A model generated the notes under the pieces. The model had not been told where the DNA came from and did no database searches. It saw only the letters and a program-made list of their open reading frames with translations. A program made the translations under genes and the position numbers. A stretch of 64,000 bases of DNA from Lachnospiraceae bacterium (GTDB lineage: Bacteria; Bacillota; Clostridia; Lachnospirales; Lachnospiraceae), in contig JAQXGF010000094.1 in the NCBI GenBank assembly GCA_029006155.1, forward strand, positions 1 through 64,000, written 5' to 3'. Position 1 is the first letter of the stretch. Every line of letters starts with the position of its first letter. This document shows, piece by piece, positions 49,232 to 57,996 of the stretch.

Positions 49232-49343
49232 GAAAAGCTCCTTTCTGTTTGCTACATGCGCATGAACGCAACCACTTTGCCATTGCGTTCAAAAGCAGGG
49301 CTGATGCAAGAAAGCAGCAGCCCTGCGGGATCTTTGATGTGAA

Positions 49344-50189
49344 TTATTCGGTAACAGCCTCAGTTGCAGCTTCGGTCGCTGCCTCTGTAACACCTTCTGA
49401 TTCCTCCTCCGTCGGAACAGCATCTTCTCCGAGGTACTTTGCGATGATCTCATTGTAAGTACCGTCTGCCTTGATGTCAGCCAGACCTGCGTTGAACATA
49501 TCGAGCAGCTCTTTGCTGTCATCGCTGAAGATTGCGAAACCATACGGGGAACCTTCATTTTCAGAACCCTCTACGATCTCCAGATTGAGGTCTCCGTCCT
49601 TGATGGAAGAAGCCATGATCGGCGTATCCTCGAAGCAGGCAACGACCTGTCCGCCAAGGACTGCCTGATACATCGTCGGTGAATCTTCAAAAGAGGTAAT
49701 GGTAAATCCGTACTCATCCTTGAGGCTCTCTGCGTAAGCGGCACCCTGTGTACCGGTCTTTACGCCTACGTTCTTGCCCTTCAGGTCATCGAAGCTCTTA
49801 ATATCGGAGCCCTTCTGTACGGTCATGGACTGTGTTGCGGTGTAATAGCCATCTGAGAAAGTCCAGCCGCTCTCCTTACGCTCATCGGTAATGGAAGCGC
49901 CTGCGATCATTGCGTCAGCCTGCTTTGCCTGACAAGCGGCGATGGAAGCATCCCAGCCAAGGCTCTTCATCTCATAGGAGAAGCCCTGATCCTCTGCGAT
50001 GGCAGCTACGAGGTCGACGTCAATACCTACAAAATTTCCATCGGCATCGGTGTACTCGAACGGCTTGAATACCGTATCGGTAGCGATTACCCAGGTTTTG
50101 CCTGCTTCGGTCTCAGACTCTGCGAAAGCAGGTACGGTCATGCATCCGGCGATCAGTCCGGCAGCGAGGAATAAAGACATTTTTCTCAT
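49344..50189 (-). CDS. Polar amino acid ABC transporter substrate-binding protein
   Basis: A 281-residue exported SBP of the bacterial type 3 family. TWVIATDTVFKPFEYTDADGNFVGIDVDLVAAIAEDQGF near 29-66 is the family start. ADAMIAGASITDERKESGWTFSDGYY near 88-113 and VGVKTGTQGAAYAESL near 137 are ligand-lobe motifs. The N-terminus (MRKMSLFLAAGLIAGCMTVPAFAE) can be read as a lipoprotein signal (LIAGC) or a type I signal (AFA|E). The C-terminus is an odd repetitive tail, EEESEGVTEAATEAATEAVTE. I start at 50189 since the track's first 23 residues precede a good site and the signal. Confidence 0.9.
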   Translation of the reverse strand: MRKMSLFLAAGLIAGCMTVPAFAESETEAGKTWVIATDTVFKPFEYTDADGNFVGIDVDLVAAIAEDQGFSYEMKSLGWDASIAACQAKQADAMIAGASITDERKESGWTFSDGYYTATQSMTVQKGSDIKSFDDLKGKNVGVKTGTQGAAYAESLKDEYGFTITSFEDSPTMYQAVLGGQVVACFEDTPIMASSIKDGDLNLEIVEGSENEGSPYGFAIFSDDSKELLDMFNAGLADIKADGTYNEIIAKYLGEDAVPTEEESEGVTEAATEAATEAVTE

Positions 50190-50247
50190 AATATACACAC
50201 TCCTTTTTGTTTGCTGTAACGACTCAGCAGATCGTTGCATTGTTATG

Positions 50248-50279
50248 AAAAAAGGCATCAGCTTCGAAAAGCTGACGCC
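50248..50279 (-). terminator. Leader terminator (attenuator candidate) of the amino acid ABC operon
   Basis: On the minus strand, GGCGTCAGCTT pairs with AAGCTGATGCC around TTCG and is followed by six T. It lies about 10 bases after the predicted transcription start and about 60 bases before the binding-protein gene. The operon's own promoter would thus be stopped at once unless read-through is regulated. Confidence 0.75.
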
Positions 50280-50294
50280 CTTGTCACTTGCCTA

Positions 50295-50324
50295 ATTCTA
50301 GCACATGCACGTTTGGCCTGTCAA
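50295..50324 (-). promoter_or_regulatory. Promoter of the amino acid ABC transporter operon
   Basis: On the minus strand, TTGACA (50324-50319) and TAGAAT (50300-50295) are 18 bp apart. Transcription would start near 50288. Confidence 0.75.
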
Positions 50325-50455
50325 GCGTTACTTTGGTGCAGCAAAGAACCGGAAAACTGGAAAATTTGTTGTCTGTTGTGTGGCAGGAAGTGACGATAGA
50401 ATAGGCTCATCGATAAACAAACATCATGCAGATTCCGGCCCTGTATGGTGTCCGA

Positions 50456-52861
50456 TCAGTCGATTTTCAGGATCAGTTCCAGTACGCGCTTTGCGCAGTG
50501 TAAAAGTTCCGGGCGGCCCAGTTCGCCGAGTTCCATCGCATGACGGACGCGCTCCGGATAGCCATTGCCCATCTTGACATCGTTTCCGGCAAGAATCTCT
50601 TTGTAATGCTCGCCGCGGGTCCACCAGTCGGTCGTGACCATTCCGGTAAAGCCCCATTCGCCGCGCAGAATGTCTTCCAGTAATTCATGGCACTCGGAAG
50701 CGCGGTAGCCGTTGATGGCATTGTAGGAGGACATGATCGTCCATGGCTGTGATTCCTTTACGATCTGCTCGAAGCCCTTCAGGTAGATCATGCGGAGGGC
50801 ACGTTCGGATACACGGGAATCGCTGTGCTTGCGGTTTGTTTCTTTATTATTGACCGCGAAATGCTTGACCGATGCCGCGATGTGCTGAGACTGAATGCCA
50901 CGTACCATGGCGGCCCCCATTGTTCCGGCGATGAGAGGATCCTCGGAATAGTACTCAAAATTCCGCCCGCATAAAGGACTGCGGTGAATGTTGACGGCAG
51001 GGGTGAGCCATACGGCGAGATTGTTTTCCTTTACTTCCTCGGCGCCGGCGGTTCCGATGGCTTCTACAAGCTCCGGGTTCCAGGTGCAGGCCAGCAACGT
51101 CGCGCATGGCCATGCGGTCGTGCACACACCACACTTTGGAGCGATGCGCAGGCCGGCAGGTCCGTCGGCGGTCATGATGGAAGGCACGCCATATTCCGGA
51201 AGGTTGCCGAAGCCGAAGGTATTGGCGACTCCGGTGTTTGGCTGGCCACCGAGCAGATGGATCAGATCGTCATCCGAGAGCTGCGCCATAAAGTCATCCA
51301 GCGAGAGCGTTCCTTCTGCGACTTCGGAGAACTGCCGGGCGGTCACATGATAGAAAGCGTCGCTTTCTCTTGCACGGGTAGCAGGAAAACGGCCTTCCTC
51401 GGTGCCAGGTACCATTTTTTCAAAGGCACAGGCATTCATATCATGGCAGGGAGCAGTCGGAAGTGCTTCGAAGCTTCCATCACTTTTCAGGCGCTTTGGC
51501 AGGCTGGTCGGAACCAGATGTGCGGTCAGCTGACGGACGACCGTGTGTGCAGAAATCGTGAGGGTGAACTCTGCTTTTTCTGCAGTTCGGATGGAGGTGC
51601 CAAGGTAGAAGGTATAGCAGCCTTCTTCCATCACCCATGCAGATTTTGCGATCACGCCGAGATCGTCATAGACAGCCAGTTCTGATTGGTCCATGGAAAG
51701 CGTGAGAACCTGCAGCTCGCCCGGCTGCAGCAGGCGGGTCTTCTCGAAGGCACCAAGGGTACGTGCAGGTGCGTCAAGCAATCGGCCAGGTGTCTGGTAA
51801 TAGAGCTGGATGACTTCTTTTCCGGCACAGTGGCCAGTATTGAGGATTTCGACCTCCGCGCAGATCTGATGGTCTGTCTCGTACATGCGCCGGAGGGTAA
51901 CAGAAAAGTGCGTGTAGGATAGGCCATAGCCGAACGGATAGACGACACGCTCTGCCGCGCCCGGAATGGTCTCAAAATAGCGGTAGCCGACGTAAATGTC
52001 GTCCGTGTATTCCACATAGTCGAAGGAATCGTGGAAGCCTGCAGTCGATGGGTAATCGGCAAGATCTGCGGCAAAGGTATCGACGAGTTTACCGGATGGA
52101 TTGCCGCATCCGACGAGCAGCTCTGCCATTGCAAGACCGCCTTCCATACCGCCCTGCCAGCCAAGCAGTGCAGCGGTGATCTGCGGGTCATTTTTTACCC
52201 AGGTCAGATCGATGATACCGCCGATGTTCAGCACGACCACGATGTCAGAGAAACGTTCTTTGACCTTTGCGACAAGTGCTTTTTCTTCTCGGGTCAGATA
52301 GAAATCGCCGTCCGGAAAAATGCGGGCGGAGAGCTTTGGCATGGAAGTCTCATCGCCCCACGGGTTGAATTCGTTGTTGCACTCGATGGCAGAGCGGTCC
52401 CAGCCCTCGCCGGAAAAACGGCTGATGACGATCAGGGCGACATCGGCAAAAGCGCGGGCGGAATCTGCTAATGCATCGGAAAGTTCCGGCTCTCTTGTCA
52501 TGCCCGGCGCGAGTCCTTCTGCATACTGGCGTGCGACATCCGCGCGGTAAAAATCGCAGAGCGGCTCGTAGAGCTGGATGCCATCTTGCAGCTTCAGGCC
52601 ATCATAGAGATTGTGTACATAGGAGACGGTGACATCGCCGCTTCCCCCTCCACCTTTTACGTAATCGAAACTGCCCTTTCCGAACAGGGCGAGCCGGGTG
52701 CCTGCCTTTAGCGGGAGCAGCTGACGTTCATTTTTGAGCAGTACCATCCCTTCCTTTGCCGCTTCTTTGGAGAGCTGGATATGCTCTTTACTTGCAGTGA
52801 CGCGGCCGCTCTCTTTTAATGGAAGGTTTGGCTGATAATTGACTCTGGTCCACTTGTTCAT
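50456..52861 (-). CDS. GH3 beta-glucosidase-type enzyme with swapped domain order
   Basis: An 801-residue glycoside hydrolase. The (alpha/beta)6 sandwich comes first (EAAKEGMVLLKNERQLLPL near 33, GWQGGMEGGLAMAELLVGCGNPSGKL near 238), then a fibronectin-like domain (YPFGYGLSYTHFSV). The catalytic (alpha/beta)8 barrel comes last (TADGPAGLRI near 565, KHFAVNNKETNRKHSDSRVSERALR near 680, MVTTDWWTRGEHY near 745 with the Asp nucleophile). Most GH3 enzymes have the reverse order; the swapped form is known in Ruminococcus and Butyrivibrio beta-glucosidases. No signal peptide, so it acts inside on imported oligosaccharides. A palindrome (AACAG-ATA-CTGTT, 52879-52891) lies upstream, opposite the AraC-family gene. 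Confidence 0.9.
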   Translation of the reverse strand: MNKWTRVNYQPNLPLKESGRVTASKEHIQLSKEAAKEGMVLLKNERQLLPLKAGTRLALFGKGSFDYVKGGGGSGDVTVSYVHNLYDGLKLQDGIQLYEPLCDFYRADVARQYAEGLAPGMTREPELSDALADSARAFADVALIVISRFSGEGWDRSAIECNNEFNPWGDETSMPKLSARIFPDGDFYLTREEKALVAKVKERFSDIVVVLNIGGIIDLTWVKNDPQITAALLGWQGGMEGGLAMAELLVGCGNPSGKLVDTFAADLADYPSTAGFHDSFDYVEYTDDIYVGYRYFETIPGAAERVVYPFGYGLSYTHFSVTLRRMYETDHQICAEVEILNTGHCAGKEVIQLYYQTPGRLLDAPARTLGAFEKTRLLQPGELQVLTLSMDQSELAVYDDLGVIAKSAWVMEEGCYTFYLGTSIRTAEKAEFTLTISAHTVVRQLTAHLVPTSLPKRLKSDGSFEALPTAPCHDMNACAFEKMVPGTEEGRFPATRARESDAFYHVTARQFSEVAEGTLSLDDFMAQLSDDDLIHLLGGQPNTGVANTFGFGNLPEYGVPSIMTADGPAGLRIAPKCGVCTTAWPCATLLACTWNPELVEAIGTAGAEEVKENNLAVWLTPAVNIHRSPLCGRNFEYYSEDPLIAGTMGAAMVRGIQSQHIAASVKHFAVNNKETNRKHSDSRVSERALRMIYLKGFEQIVKESQPWTIMSSYNAINGYRASECHELLEDILRGEWGFTGMVTTDWWTRGEHYKEILAGNDVKMGNGYPERVRHAMELGELGRPELLHCAKRVLELILKID

Positions 52862-52951
52862 ACGGATCCTCCTTATAAAACAGATACTGTTATTTTAAGA
52901 TGGGACGGGCATTTTCACTAGATAGAATCTTGTGCTTTTTATAGGTCATTC

Positions 52952-52980
52952 TTGATATATTCAGAGGAATTCTGTAGAAT
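52952..52980 (+). promoter_or_regulatory. Promoter of the AraC-family regulator gene
   Basis: TTGATA (52952-52957) and TAGAAT (52975-52980) are 17 bp apart. This shows that the track's start at TTG 52952 is a -35 box and not a start codon. Confidence 0.7.
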
Positions 52981-53008
52981 AGAATCAGAAAAGGAGGCGG
53001 ATTTTGAT

Positions 53009-53875
53009 TTGGCGCTGCAAAATGATTTTGAACACGAACGGGTGCCGGAGGATGGGCGCATCCAGCTGCTGTTCGCGGATAACAAGGGCAGTGAGACTGT
53101 GCTTCCGGCGCACTGGCACGAGCATCTGGAGCTTCTGTATGTGACCGGAGGGAGCATTACGGCCTATGTCGATCAGGTGCGGTATGAGCTGGAGGCAGGA
53201 GACATCCTTTTGATTAATTCCAATGCGATCCATTATACACATACGCATGAAACGACGCGGTATTGCCTGCTGCAGATTCCGCCGGTTCATCTGCAGCGTA
53301 TGGCTGAGGACTGGCAGATGCTGCATTTTCAGGAATATTTTCCGGCGGGCGGGATGGATGACTGTCTTTGGAGCGGGCTTCGGGAGCTGTTTGAGGAAAT
53401 GAAACGGCTTCACACGGATCCGCAGCCGGGCAATCAGTTGCTGCTGTTATCCTGTCTGTACCGGATGCTTTATCTGCTTTTTACCGGAGCAGCAGATGTG
53501 GGGCGTTCCACAAACCGTGACCTGGAACGGATGAAGCGCTGTATGGAATACATCCGCAGTCATTATCAGGAGCCGATCACGCTCGCAGACGGAGCGGCGC
53601 TTCTGTCTGTGACACCGGAACATTTCTGCCGACTGTTTCGCAAATATACAGGCCAGACGTTTCACAGCTATGTCAGCCAGGTGCGGATGACCTGCTTTTA
53701 CCGGGATCTGATGCAGACGGATGAGACGGTCACGGCCTTGCTGGAGCGGCACGGGATCAGCGGATATAAAGTATTTTTGCGCAGATTTCGGGAATGCTAT
53801 GGGACATCCCCGCAGAAGTTGCGCAAAGCGTACAAACTGCCTCTTGACGCCGACCGGGGAAATGGTATAAGCTGA
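53009..53875 (+). CDS. AraC-family transcriptional regulator
   Basis: A 288-residue regulator. An N-terminal cupin sensor has LPAHWHEHLELLYVTGGSITAYVDQVRYELEAGDILLINSNAIHYTHTH near 32-80. The C-terminal double helix-turn-helix begins MKRCMEYIRSHYQEPITLADGAALLSVTPEHFCRLFRKYTGQTFHSYV and ends GISGYKVFLRRFRECYGTSPQKLRK. Such proteins usually sense a sugar and control nearby carbohydrate genes. It is divergent from the GH3 gene, its most likely target. The start is placed at TTG 53009, with AAGGAGG eleven bases upstream. The inducer is unknown. Confidence 0.88.
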   Translation: MALQNDFEHERVPEDGRIQLLFADNKGSETVLPAHWHEHLELLYVTGGSITAYVDQVRYELEAGDILLINSNAIHYTHTHETTRYCLLQIPPVHLQRMAEDWQMLHFQEYFPAGGMDDCLWSGLRELFEEMKRLHTDPQPGNQLLLLSCLYRMLYLLFTGAADVGRSTNRDLERMKRCMEYIRSHYQEPITLADGAALLSVTPEHFCRLFRKYTGQTFHSYVSQVRMTCFYRDLMQTDETVTALLERHGISGYKVFLRRFRECYGTSPQKLRKAYKLPLDADRGNGIS

Positions 53876-53965
53876 CTAGATCGCCTGAAAATTGACGCTT
53901 GGAAAGCGCGGGGTAGCAACCATATCGGTTGCAGAATGAATATCAAGGAAAGGTTTCTATTTTGT

Positions 53966-55306
53966 ATGAATCAGACATCTATTAACCGAAGTTTTACGAC
54001 ATGGTCGCTTCTGAAATTTGCGGCGCCGTCGATCATTATGATGGTGTTTATGTCCCTGTATACGATCGTGGACGGGATCTTTATCTCGCGCTTTGTCGGA
54101 AGCAGTGCGCTGTCCTCGTTGAACATTGTCTATCCGATGATCAATGTGGTGATTGCGATTGCGACGATGTTTGCGACCGGAGGCAACGCGATCGTCAGCC
54201 GGTATCTGGGGCAGGGACGGGAAAAACAGGCGCGTGAGGCGCTGACAGAATTTGTCGTACTTGGCGTGCTGATCAGCGCGGTATTTGCGGCACTTGTGAT
54301 TCTGTTTGAAGATCCGATCTGCCGCTTTCTCGGTGCAAATGATGCGTTGATGGCGGACTGTAAGACGTATCTGACGATCTCGCTGTTGTTTGCGCCGGCC
54401 TGTACGTTGCAGACCCTGTTCCAGTCGTACTTTGTCACGGCGTCCAGACCGGGACTTGGACTGTGGCTGACCGTTGCAGCCGGAATTTTAAATGCGGTGC
54501 TGGACTATGTGCTCATTGTACCGATTCCGCTTGGAATCGCGGGTGCGGCGCTGGCGACTGGATTCGGGCAGCTGCTTCCGGCCATCGTGGGATTGATCTT
54601 TTTTGCGATTCCGCGTAAGACATTGCGCTTCTGTCGCTTTTCTTTCCGGATGCGGGAGATCCGGGAGGCATGTATCAATGGCTCTTCGGAGATGATCGGT
54701 CAGATGGCGACAGCGATCACGACATTTTTATTTAACATCATTCTGATGCGGCTGGCAGGGTCGGACGGCGTCGCAGCGATGACGATCCTGTTCTACGGAC
54801 AATTTCTGTTTAATGCGTTTTATCTTGGATTTGCGATCGGGATCGCCCCGGTCGTCGGCTACCAGTATGGGGCCGGGAACAGCAGGGAGCTGCGGAAAAT
54901 TTATAAGATCTCATTTTTATTTACGATTATGTCTTCCGTCGCAATGACGGTAGCCTCCATCGTCCTCGCTACGCCGATCGTATCGGTGTTTACGAAGGAA
55001 CCGGGGACCTTTGCTTTGGCAGATGCCGGATTTAAGATCTTCGCAGTGAATTTCCTCTTCAGTGGTGTGAATCTCGTCTCCTCCGGATTTTTTACGGCAC
55101 TCTCAAACGGAAAGGCATCTGCCGGGATTTCGTTTGCACGGACGTTCCTGTTTATGGTAGGCTTTTTGCTGATCCTGCCACAGATCTTCGGTGTGACCGG
55201 AGCCTGGGTTGCGATCCCGGCGGCGGAGCTGGCGACATTGTTTTTGAGTGTTGGACTGCACCGGTACTATTTCTGGAGACCGGGGGAGCAGAATTATATC
55301 ATATGA
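53966..55306 (+). CDS. MATE-family efflux transporter
   Basis: A 446-residue exporter with twelve predicted membrane helices in two homologous halves. FAAPSIIMMVFMSLYTIVDGIFISRFVG near 18-45 and ATGGNAIVSRYLGQGREKQAREAL near 69-92 are typical MATE motifs; the second half repeats them in GFAIGIAPVVGYQYGAGNSRELRKIY near 278-303. It would expel cationic drugs or metabolites using a sodium or proton gradient. ATG 53966 is preferred, with AGGAAAGG twelve bases upstream. The stop codon is part of a family 2 repeat. Confidence 0.9.
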   Translation: MNQTSINRSFTTWSLLKFAAPSIIMMVFMSLYTIVDGIFISRFVGSSALSSLNIVYPMINVVIAIATMFATGGNAIVSRYLGQGREKQAREALTEFVVLGVLISAVFAALVILFEDPICRFLGANDALMADCKTYLTISLLFAPACTLQTLFQSYFVTASRPGLGLWLTVAAGILNAVLDYVLIVPIPLGIAGAALATGFGQLLPAIVGLIFFAIPRKTLRFCRFSFRMREIREACINGSSEMIGQMATAITTFLFNIILMRLAGSDGVAAMTILFYGQFLFNAFYLGFAIGIAPVVGYQYGAGNSRELRKIYKISFLFTIMSSVAMTVASIVLATPIVSVFTKEPGTFALADAGFKIFAVNFLFSGVNLVSSGFFTALSNGKASAGISFARTFLFMVGFLLILPQIFGVTGAWVAIPAAELATLFLSVGLHRYYFWRPGEQNYII

Positions 55307-55376
55307 TACAAGGGTCAAAAGGACATGCGTTTCATGGTTGCATGAAAAAGCGTGACTTATTGACCCGCAAAATACC
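55303..55376 (+). repeat. Structured repeat family 2, half copy 2 after the MATE gene
   Basis: ATGATACAAGGGTCAAAAGG begins at the MATE stop codon and folds through CATGC/GCGTG and TTTCATG/CATGAAA to TTGACCCGCAAAATACC. Arm differences from the other copies mostly preserve pairing. Confidence 0.8.
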
Positions 55377-55422
55377 TTTTGACCCAAACATCATAATATG
55401 ACATAGAAAGGAAGAAACGACT

Positions 55423-56400
55423 ATGTGTACAGCAGCAACCTACAAAAGCGCAGATTTCTACATGGGGCGGACACTCGACTATGAATTTTCTTATGGAGAG
55501 GAGATCACGGTGATGCCGAGAAAGTATCCGCTGACGTTCCGACATGGAGGAAAGACGGAGTCGCATTATGCGATCATTGGTATGGCGCATGTCGCTGGTG
55601 ATTATCCGCTTTATTATGATGCGGTCAATGAAAAGGGACTCGGCATGGCAGGGCTGAATTTTGTCGGGAATGCCGTCTATGCAGAGCCGGCAGAAGGGAA
55701 GCAGAACGTTGCGCAGTATGAATTTATTCCGTGGCTGCTCAGCCAGTGCGCGGATCTTTCTGAGGCAAAGCGTATGCTTGCGGGGATGAACCTGACCGCT
55801 ACGCCATTTTCGGAGCAGCTTCCGAGTGCGCAGCTGCACTGGATCATCGCGGATGCGACCGGCGCGATCGTGGTCGAGTCGATGGCGGATGGACTTCATA
55901 TTTATGAAAATCCGACCGGTGTGCTCACGAACAATCCACCATTCCCGCAGCAGCTCTTTGCGCTGAACAATTACATGCACCTGTCTGCAAAGCAGCCGGA
56001 GAATGCATTTTCGAACGAAATCCCGCTTACGACCTACAGCCGCGGCATGGGTGCGCTCGGACTGCCGGGTGATCTCTCCTCCATGTCACGATTCGCACGG
56101 GTCGCCTTTACGAGAGCCCATTCCGTCTCCGGCCCGTCCGAAGAAGAGAGCGTGGGACAATTCTTCCATATCCTCGGCTCGGTCGATCAGCAGAGAGGCT
56201 GCTGTGAGGTCGCAGAAGGAAAATACGAGATCACGATCTATACGTCCTGTTGGAATGCGACAAAGGGCATTTACTACTACACGACCTACACGAACCATCA
56301 GATCACCGCAGTGGACATGCACCGGGAGAATCTGGACGGTGAGGCGCTGGCTCGCTATCCGATGCTGGAGAACGAGGAGTTCCGGTGGCAGAATGCGTGA
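55423..56400 (+). CDS. bsh: Choloylglycine hydrolase (bile salt hydrolase family)
   Basis: A 325-residue Ntn hydrolase of the bile salt hydrolase / penicillin V acylase family. The expected active-site residues fall at their standard numbers: Cys2 (after Met removal), Arg16 and Asp19 in GRTLDYE, Asn79 in AGLNFVGNA, Asn170 in LTNNPPF and Arg223 in MSRFAR. It would hydrolyse the amide bond of glycine- or taurine-conjugated bile acids in the cytoplasm. Residue 20 is Tyr rather than the Trp common in BSHs, so penicillin V acylase activity cannot be excluded. AAAGGAAG lies before ATG 55423. Confidence 0.92.
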   Translation: MCTAATYKSADFYMGRTLDYEFSYGEEITVMPRKYPLTFRHGGKTESHYAIIGMAHVAGDYPLYYDAVNEKGLGMAGLNFVGNAVYAEPAEGKQNVAQYEFIPWLLSQCADLSEAKRMLAGMNLTATPFSEQLPSAQLHWIIADATGAIVVESMADGLHIYENPTGVLTNNPPFPQQLFALNNYMHLSAKQPENAFSNEIPLTTYSRGMGALGLPGDLSSMSRFARVAFTRAHSVSGPSEEESVGQFFHILGSVDQQRGCCEVAEGKYEITIYTSCWNATKGIYYYTTYTNHQITAVDMHRENLDGEALARYPMLENEEFRWQNA

Positions 56401-56489
56401 TAGCCGCAGTGCATCTTCCAGGACGAAAATATTCGGTTAGGGTCATTTGCCAACCGTGCGGATTTGTATAGAAATGGACAAAAATTCGC

Positions 56490-56519
56490 TTGACGGAATC
56501 CAAGATGCCCGTGTATTCT
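56490..56519 (+). promoter_or_regulatory. Promoter of the DUF362 gene
   Basis: TTGACG (56490-56495) and TATTCT (56514-56519) are 18 bp apart. The sequence leading to the -35 box (ATTCGCTTGACG) resembles the 3' end of repeat family 1. Confidence 0.55.
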
Positions 56520-56607
56520 TTAAGTAAGAGTGCAGTGTTGCATGGTCACTGGAACATGTGAAGCGACCAGTAGAGCTGCATCGGAATACTACGAGGAGGA
56601 ACAGAAG

Positions 56608-57732
56608 ATGGAGAAATCAACGGTTTATTTTACCGATTTCCGTTGTCCGGTCGGGACGAGCCAGCTTGATAAGCTGAAGAAGCTGTGTGTCGCGGCGGGC
56701 ATCAAGGATATCGACATGGATGGAAAATTTGTGGCGATCAAGATGCATTTTGGAGAGCTTGGCAATCTGGCATTTTTGCGTCCGAACTATGCGAAAGCAG
56801 TGGCAGATCTGTGTAAGGAGCAGGGCGGAAAGCCATTTCTGACAGACTGCAACACCCTTTATCCGGGAAGCAGAAAGAATGCGCTGGAGCATCTGGAGTG
56901 CGCGAACCTGAACGGATTCAACAGCATTTCCACCGGATGCCAGATTCTGATCGGAGACGGGTTGCGCGGAACGGATGAGGTCGAAGTGCCGGTCGTAAAC
57001 GGCGAGTACTGCAAGACGGCACTGATCGGACATGCGATCATGGATGCGGATATCTTTATCAGCCTGACCCATTTCAAAGGACACGAGGCGACCGGTTTTG
57101 GCGGTGCCCTGAAGAACATCGGTATGGGATGTGGAAGCCGTGCCGGAAAGATGCAGCAGCATGCGAGCGGAAAGCCGGCGATCAATACGGATGTCTGTCG
57201 TGGCTGCCGCCGCTGTGCCAAGGAGTGCGGAAGTGACGCGATCTCCTACGTCGATAAAAAAGCAGTCATTGACTATGACAAGTGTAAGGGATGCGGACGC
57301 TGTATCGGAGCCTGCAGCTTTGATGCAGTATACAATCCGAACAGCAGTGCGAACGAGCTGCTCGACCGCAAGATGGCTGAGTACGCGCAGGCTGTCTGTC
57401 ATGGCCGGCCGTGCTTCCATGTAGCACTCGTACAGGATATCAGCCCGAACTGCGACTGCCATGCGGATAATGACGCACCGATTCTTCCGGATATCGGAAT
57501 GTTCGCAAGCTTCGATCCGGTCGCACTGGATCAGGCGTGCGCGGATGCCTGTCTGGAAGCGACTCCGATCGCGAACAGTCAGCTGGGTGAGCACCTTGCA
57601 AGACCGGACTGGCACTGCCATCACGACCATTTCAAGGATTCGAATCCGAACATTGAGTGGGAAGCGACGTTGGATCAGGCGGAGAAGATCGGACTTGGCA
57701 CGCGGGAGTATGAGCTGAAACGTGTGAAGTAA
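56608..57732 (+). CDS. DUF362 / 4Fe-4S ferredoxin-domain protein
   Basis: A 374-residue protein. The N-terminal DUF362 domain (VAIKMHFGELGNLAFLRPNYAKAVADL, and HAIMDADIFISLTHFKGHEATGFGGALKNIGMGCGS) is followed by two ferredoxin-type cluster motifs, CRGCRRCAKEC near 193 and CKGCGRCIGAC near 224. The end contains further cysteines and histidines (DWHCHHDHF). The family is common in anaerobes and is presumed to carry electrons, but no reaction is established. GAGGAGGA precedes ATG 56608; the track's extra 26 residues are unlikely. Confidence 0.88.
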   Translation: MEKSTVYFTDFRCPVGTSQLDKLKKLCVAAGIKDIDMDGKFVAIKMHFGELGNLAFLRPNYAKAVADLCKEQGGKPFLTDCNTLYPGSRKNALEHLECANLNGFNSISTGCQILIGDGLRGTDEVEVPVVNGEYCKTALIGHAIMDADIFISLTHFKGHEATGFGGALKNIGMGCGSRAGKMQQHASGKPAINTDVCRGCRRCAKECGSDAISYVDKKAVIDYDKCKGCGRCIGACSFDAVYNPNSSANELLDRKMAEYAQAVCHGRPCFHVALVQDISPNCDCHADNDAPILPDIGMFASFDPVALDQACADACLEATPIANSQLGEHLARPDWHCHHDHFKDSNPNIEWEATLDQAEKIGLGTREYELKRVK

Positions 57733-57772
57733 AAACGATAAATGAGTAAATTTGCTCAGTTATAATAGAAGG

Positions 57773-57870
57773 AAAGAGCGTTGCCCTGTGTGCGTACCTT
57801 TATGTAGGACATGTATATTTCATGGTTCTATGTGAGAGTAGCACATGGAGGGACAGCGCTCTTTTTGTTT
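57773..57870 (+). ncRNA. Long hairpin ending in a T-run: terminator or small RNA candidate
   Basis: AGAGCG..CCCT..GTGTGC pairs with GCACA..AGGG..CGCTCT, and the inner arms TGTAGGACATG / CATGGTTCTATG pair again, so nearly the whole 95 bases form one imperfect stem. TTTTTG follows. A TATAAT at 57761-57766 sits seven bases before the stem, so it could be a separate transcript beginning and ending with the hairpin. No known RNA family is recognised. Confidence 0.5.
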
Positions 57871-57939
57871 ATTTCTGAGAGTAACGAGCCGGATTACTCA
57901 TCCCTGCCAGATTTGTTTTATCAAAACCTCTGGATTTGC

Positions 57940-57968
57940 TTGACTGTCCAAACCGGAGCAGGTACTAT
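57940..57968 (+). promoter_or_regulatory. Promoter of the GH127 gene
   Basis: TTGACT (57940-57945) and TACTAT (57963-57968) are 17 bp apart, 28 bases before ATG 57997. Confidence 0.65.
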
Positions 57969-57996
57969 AGAAGAAAATGGAAAAAGGAGCAAAACG

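Noticed and set aside
52952-53008. Upstream start of the AraC-family gene at TTG 52952
   Set aside because: TTG 52952 is the -35 element of a good promoter whose -10 box is at 52975-52980.
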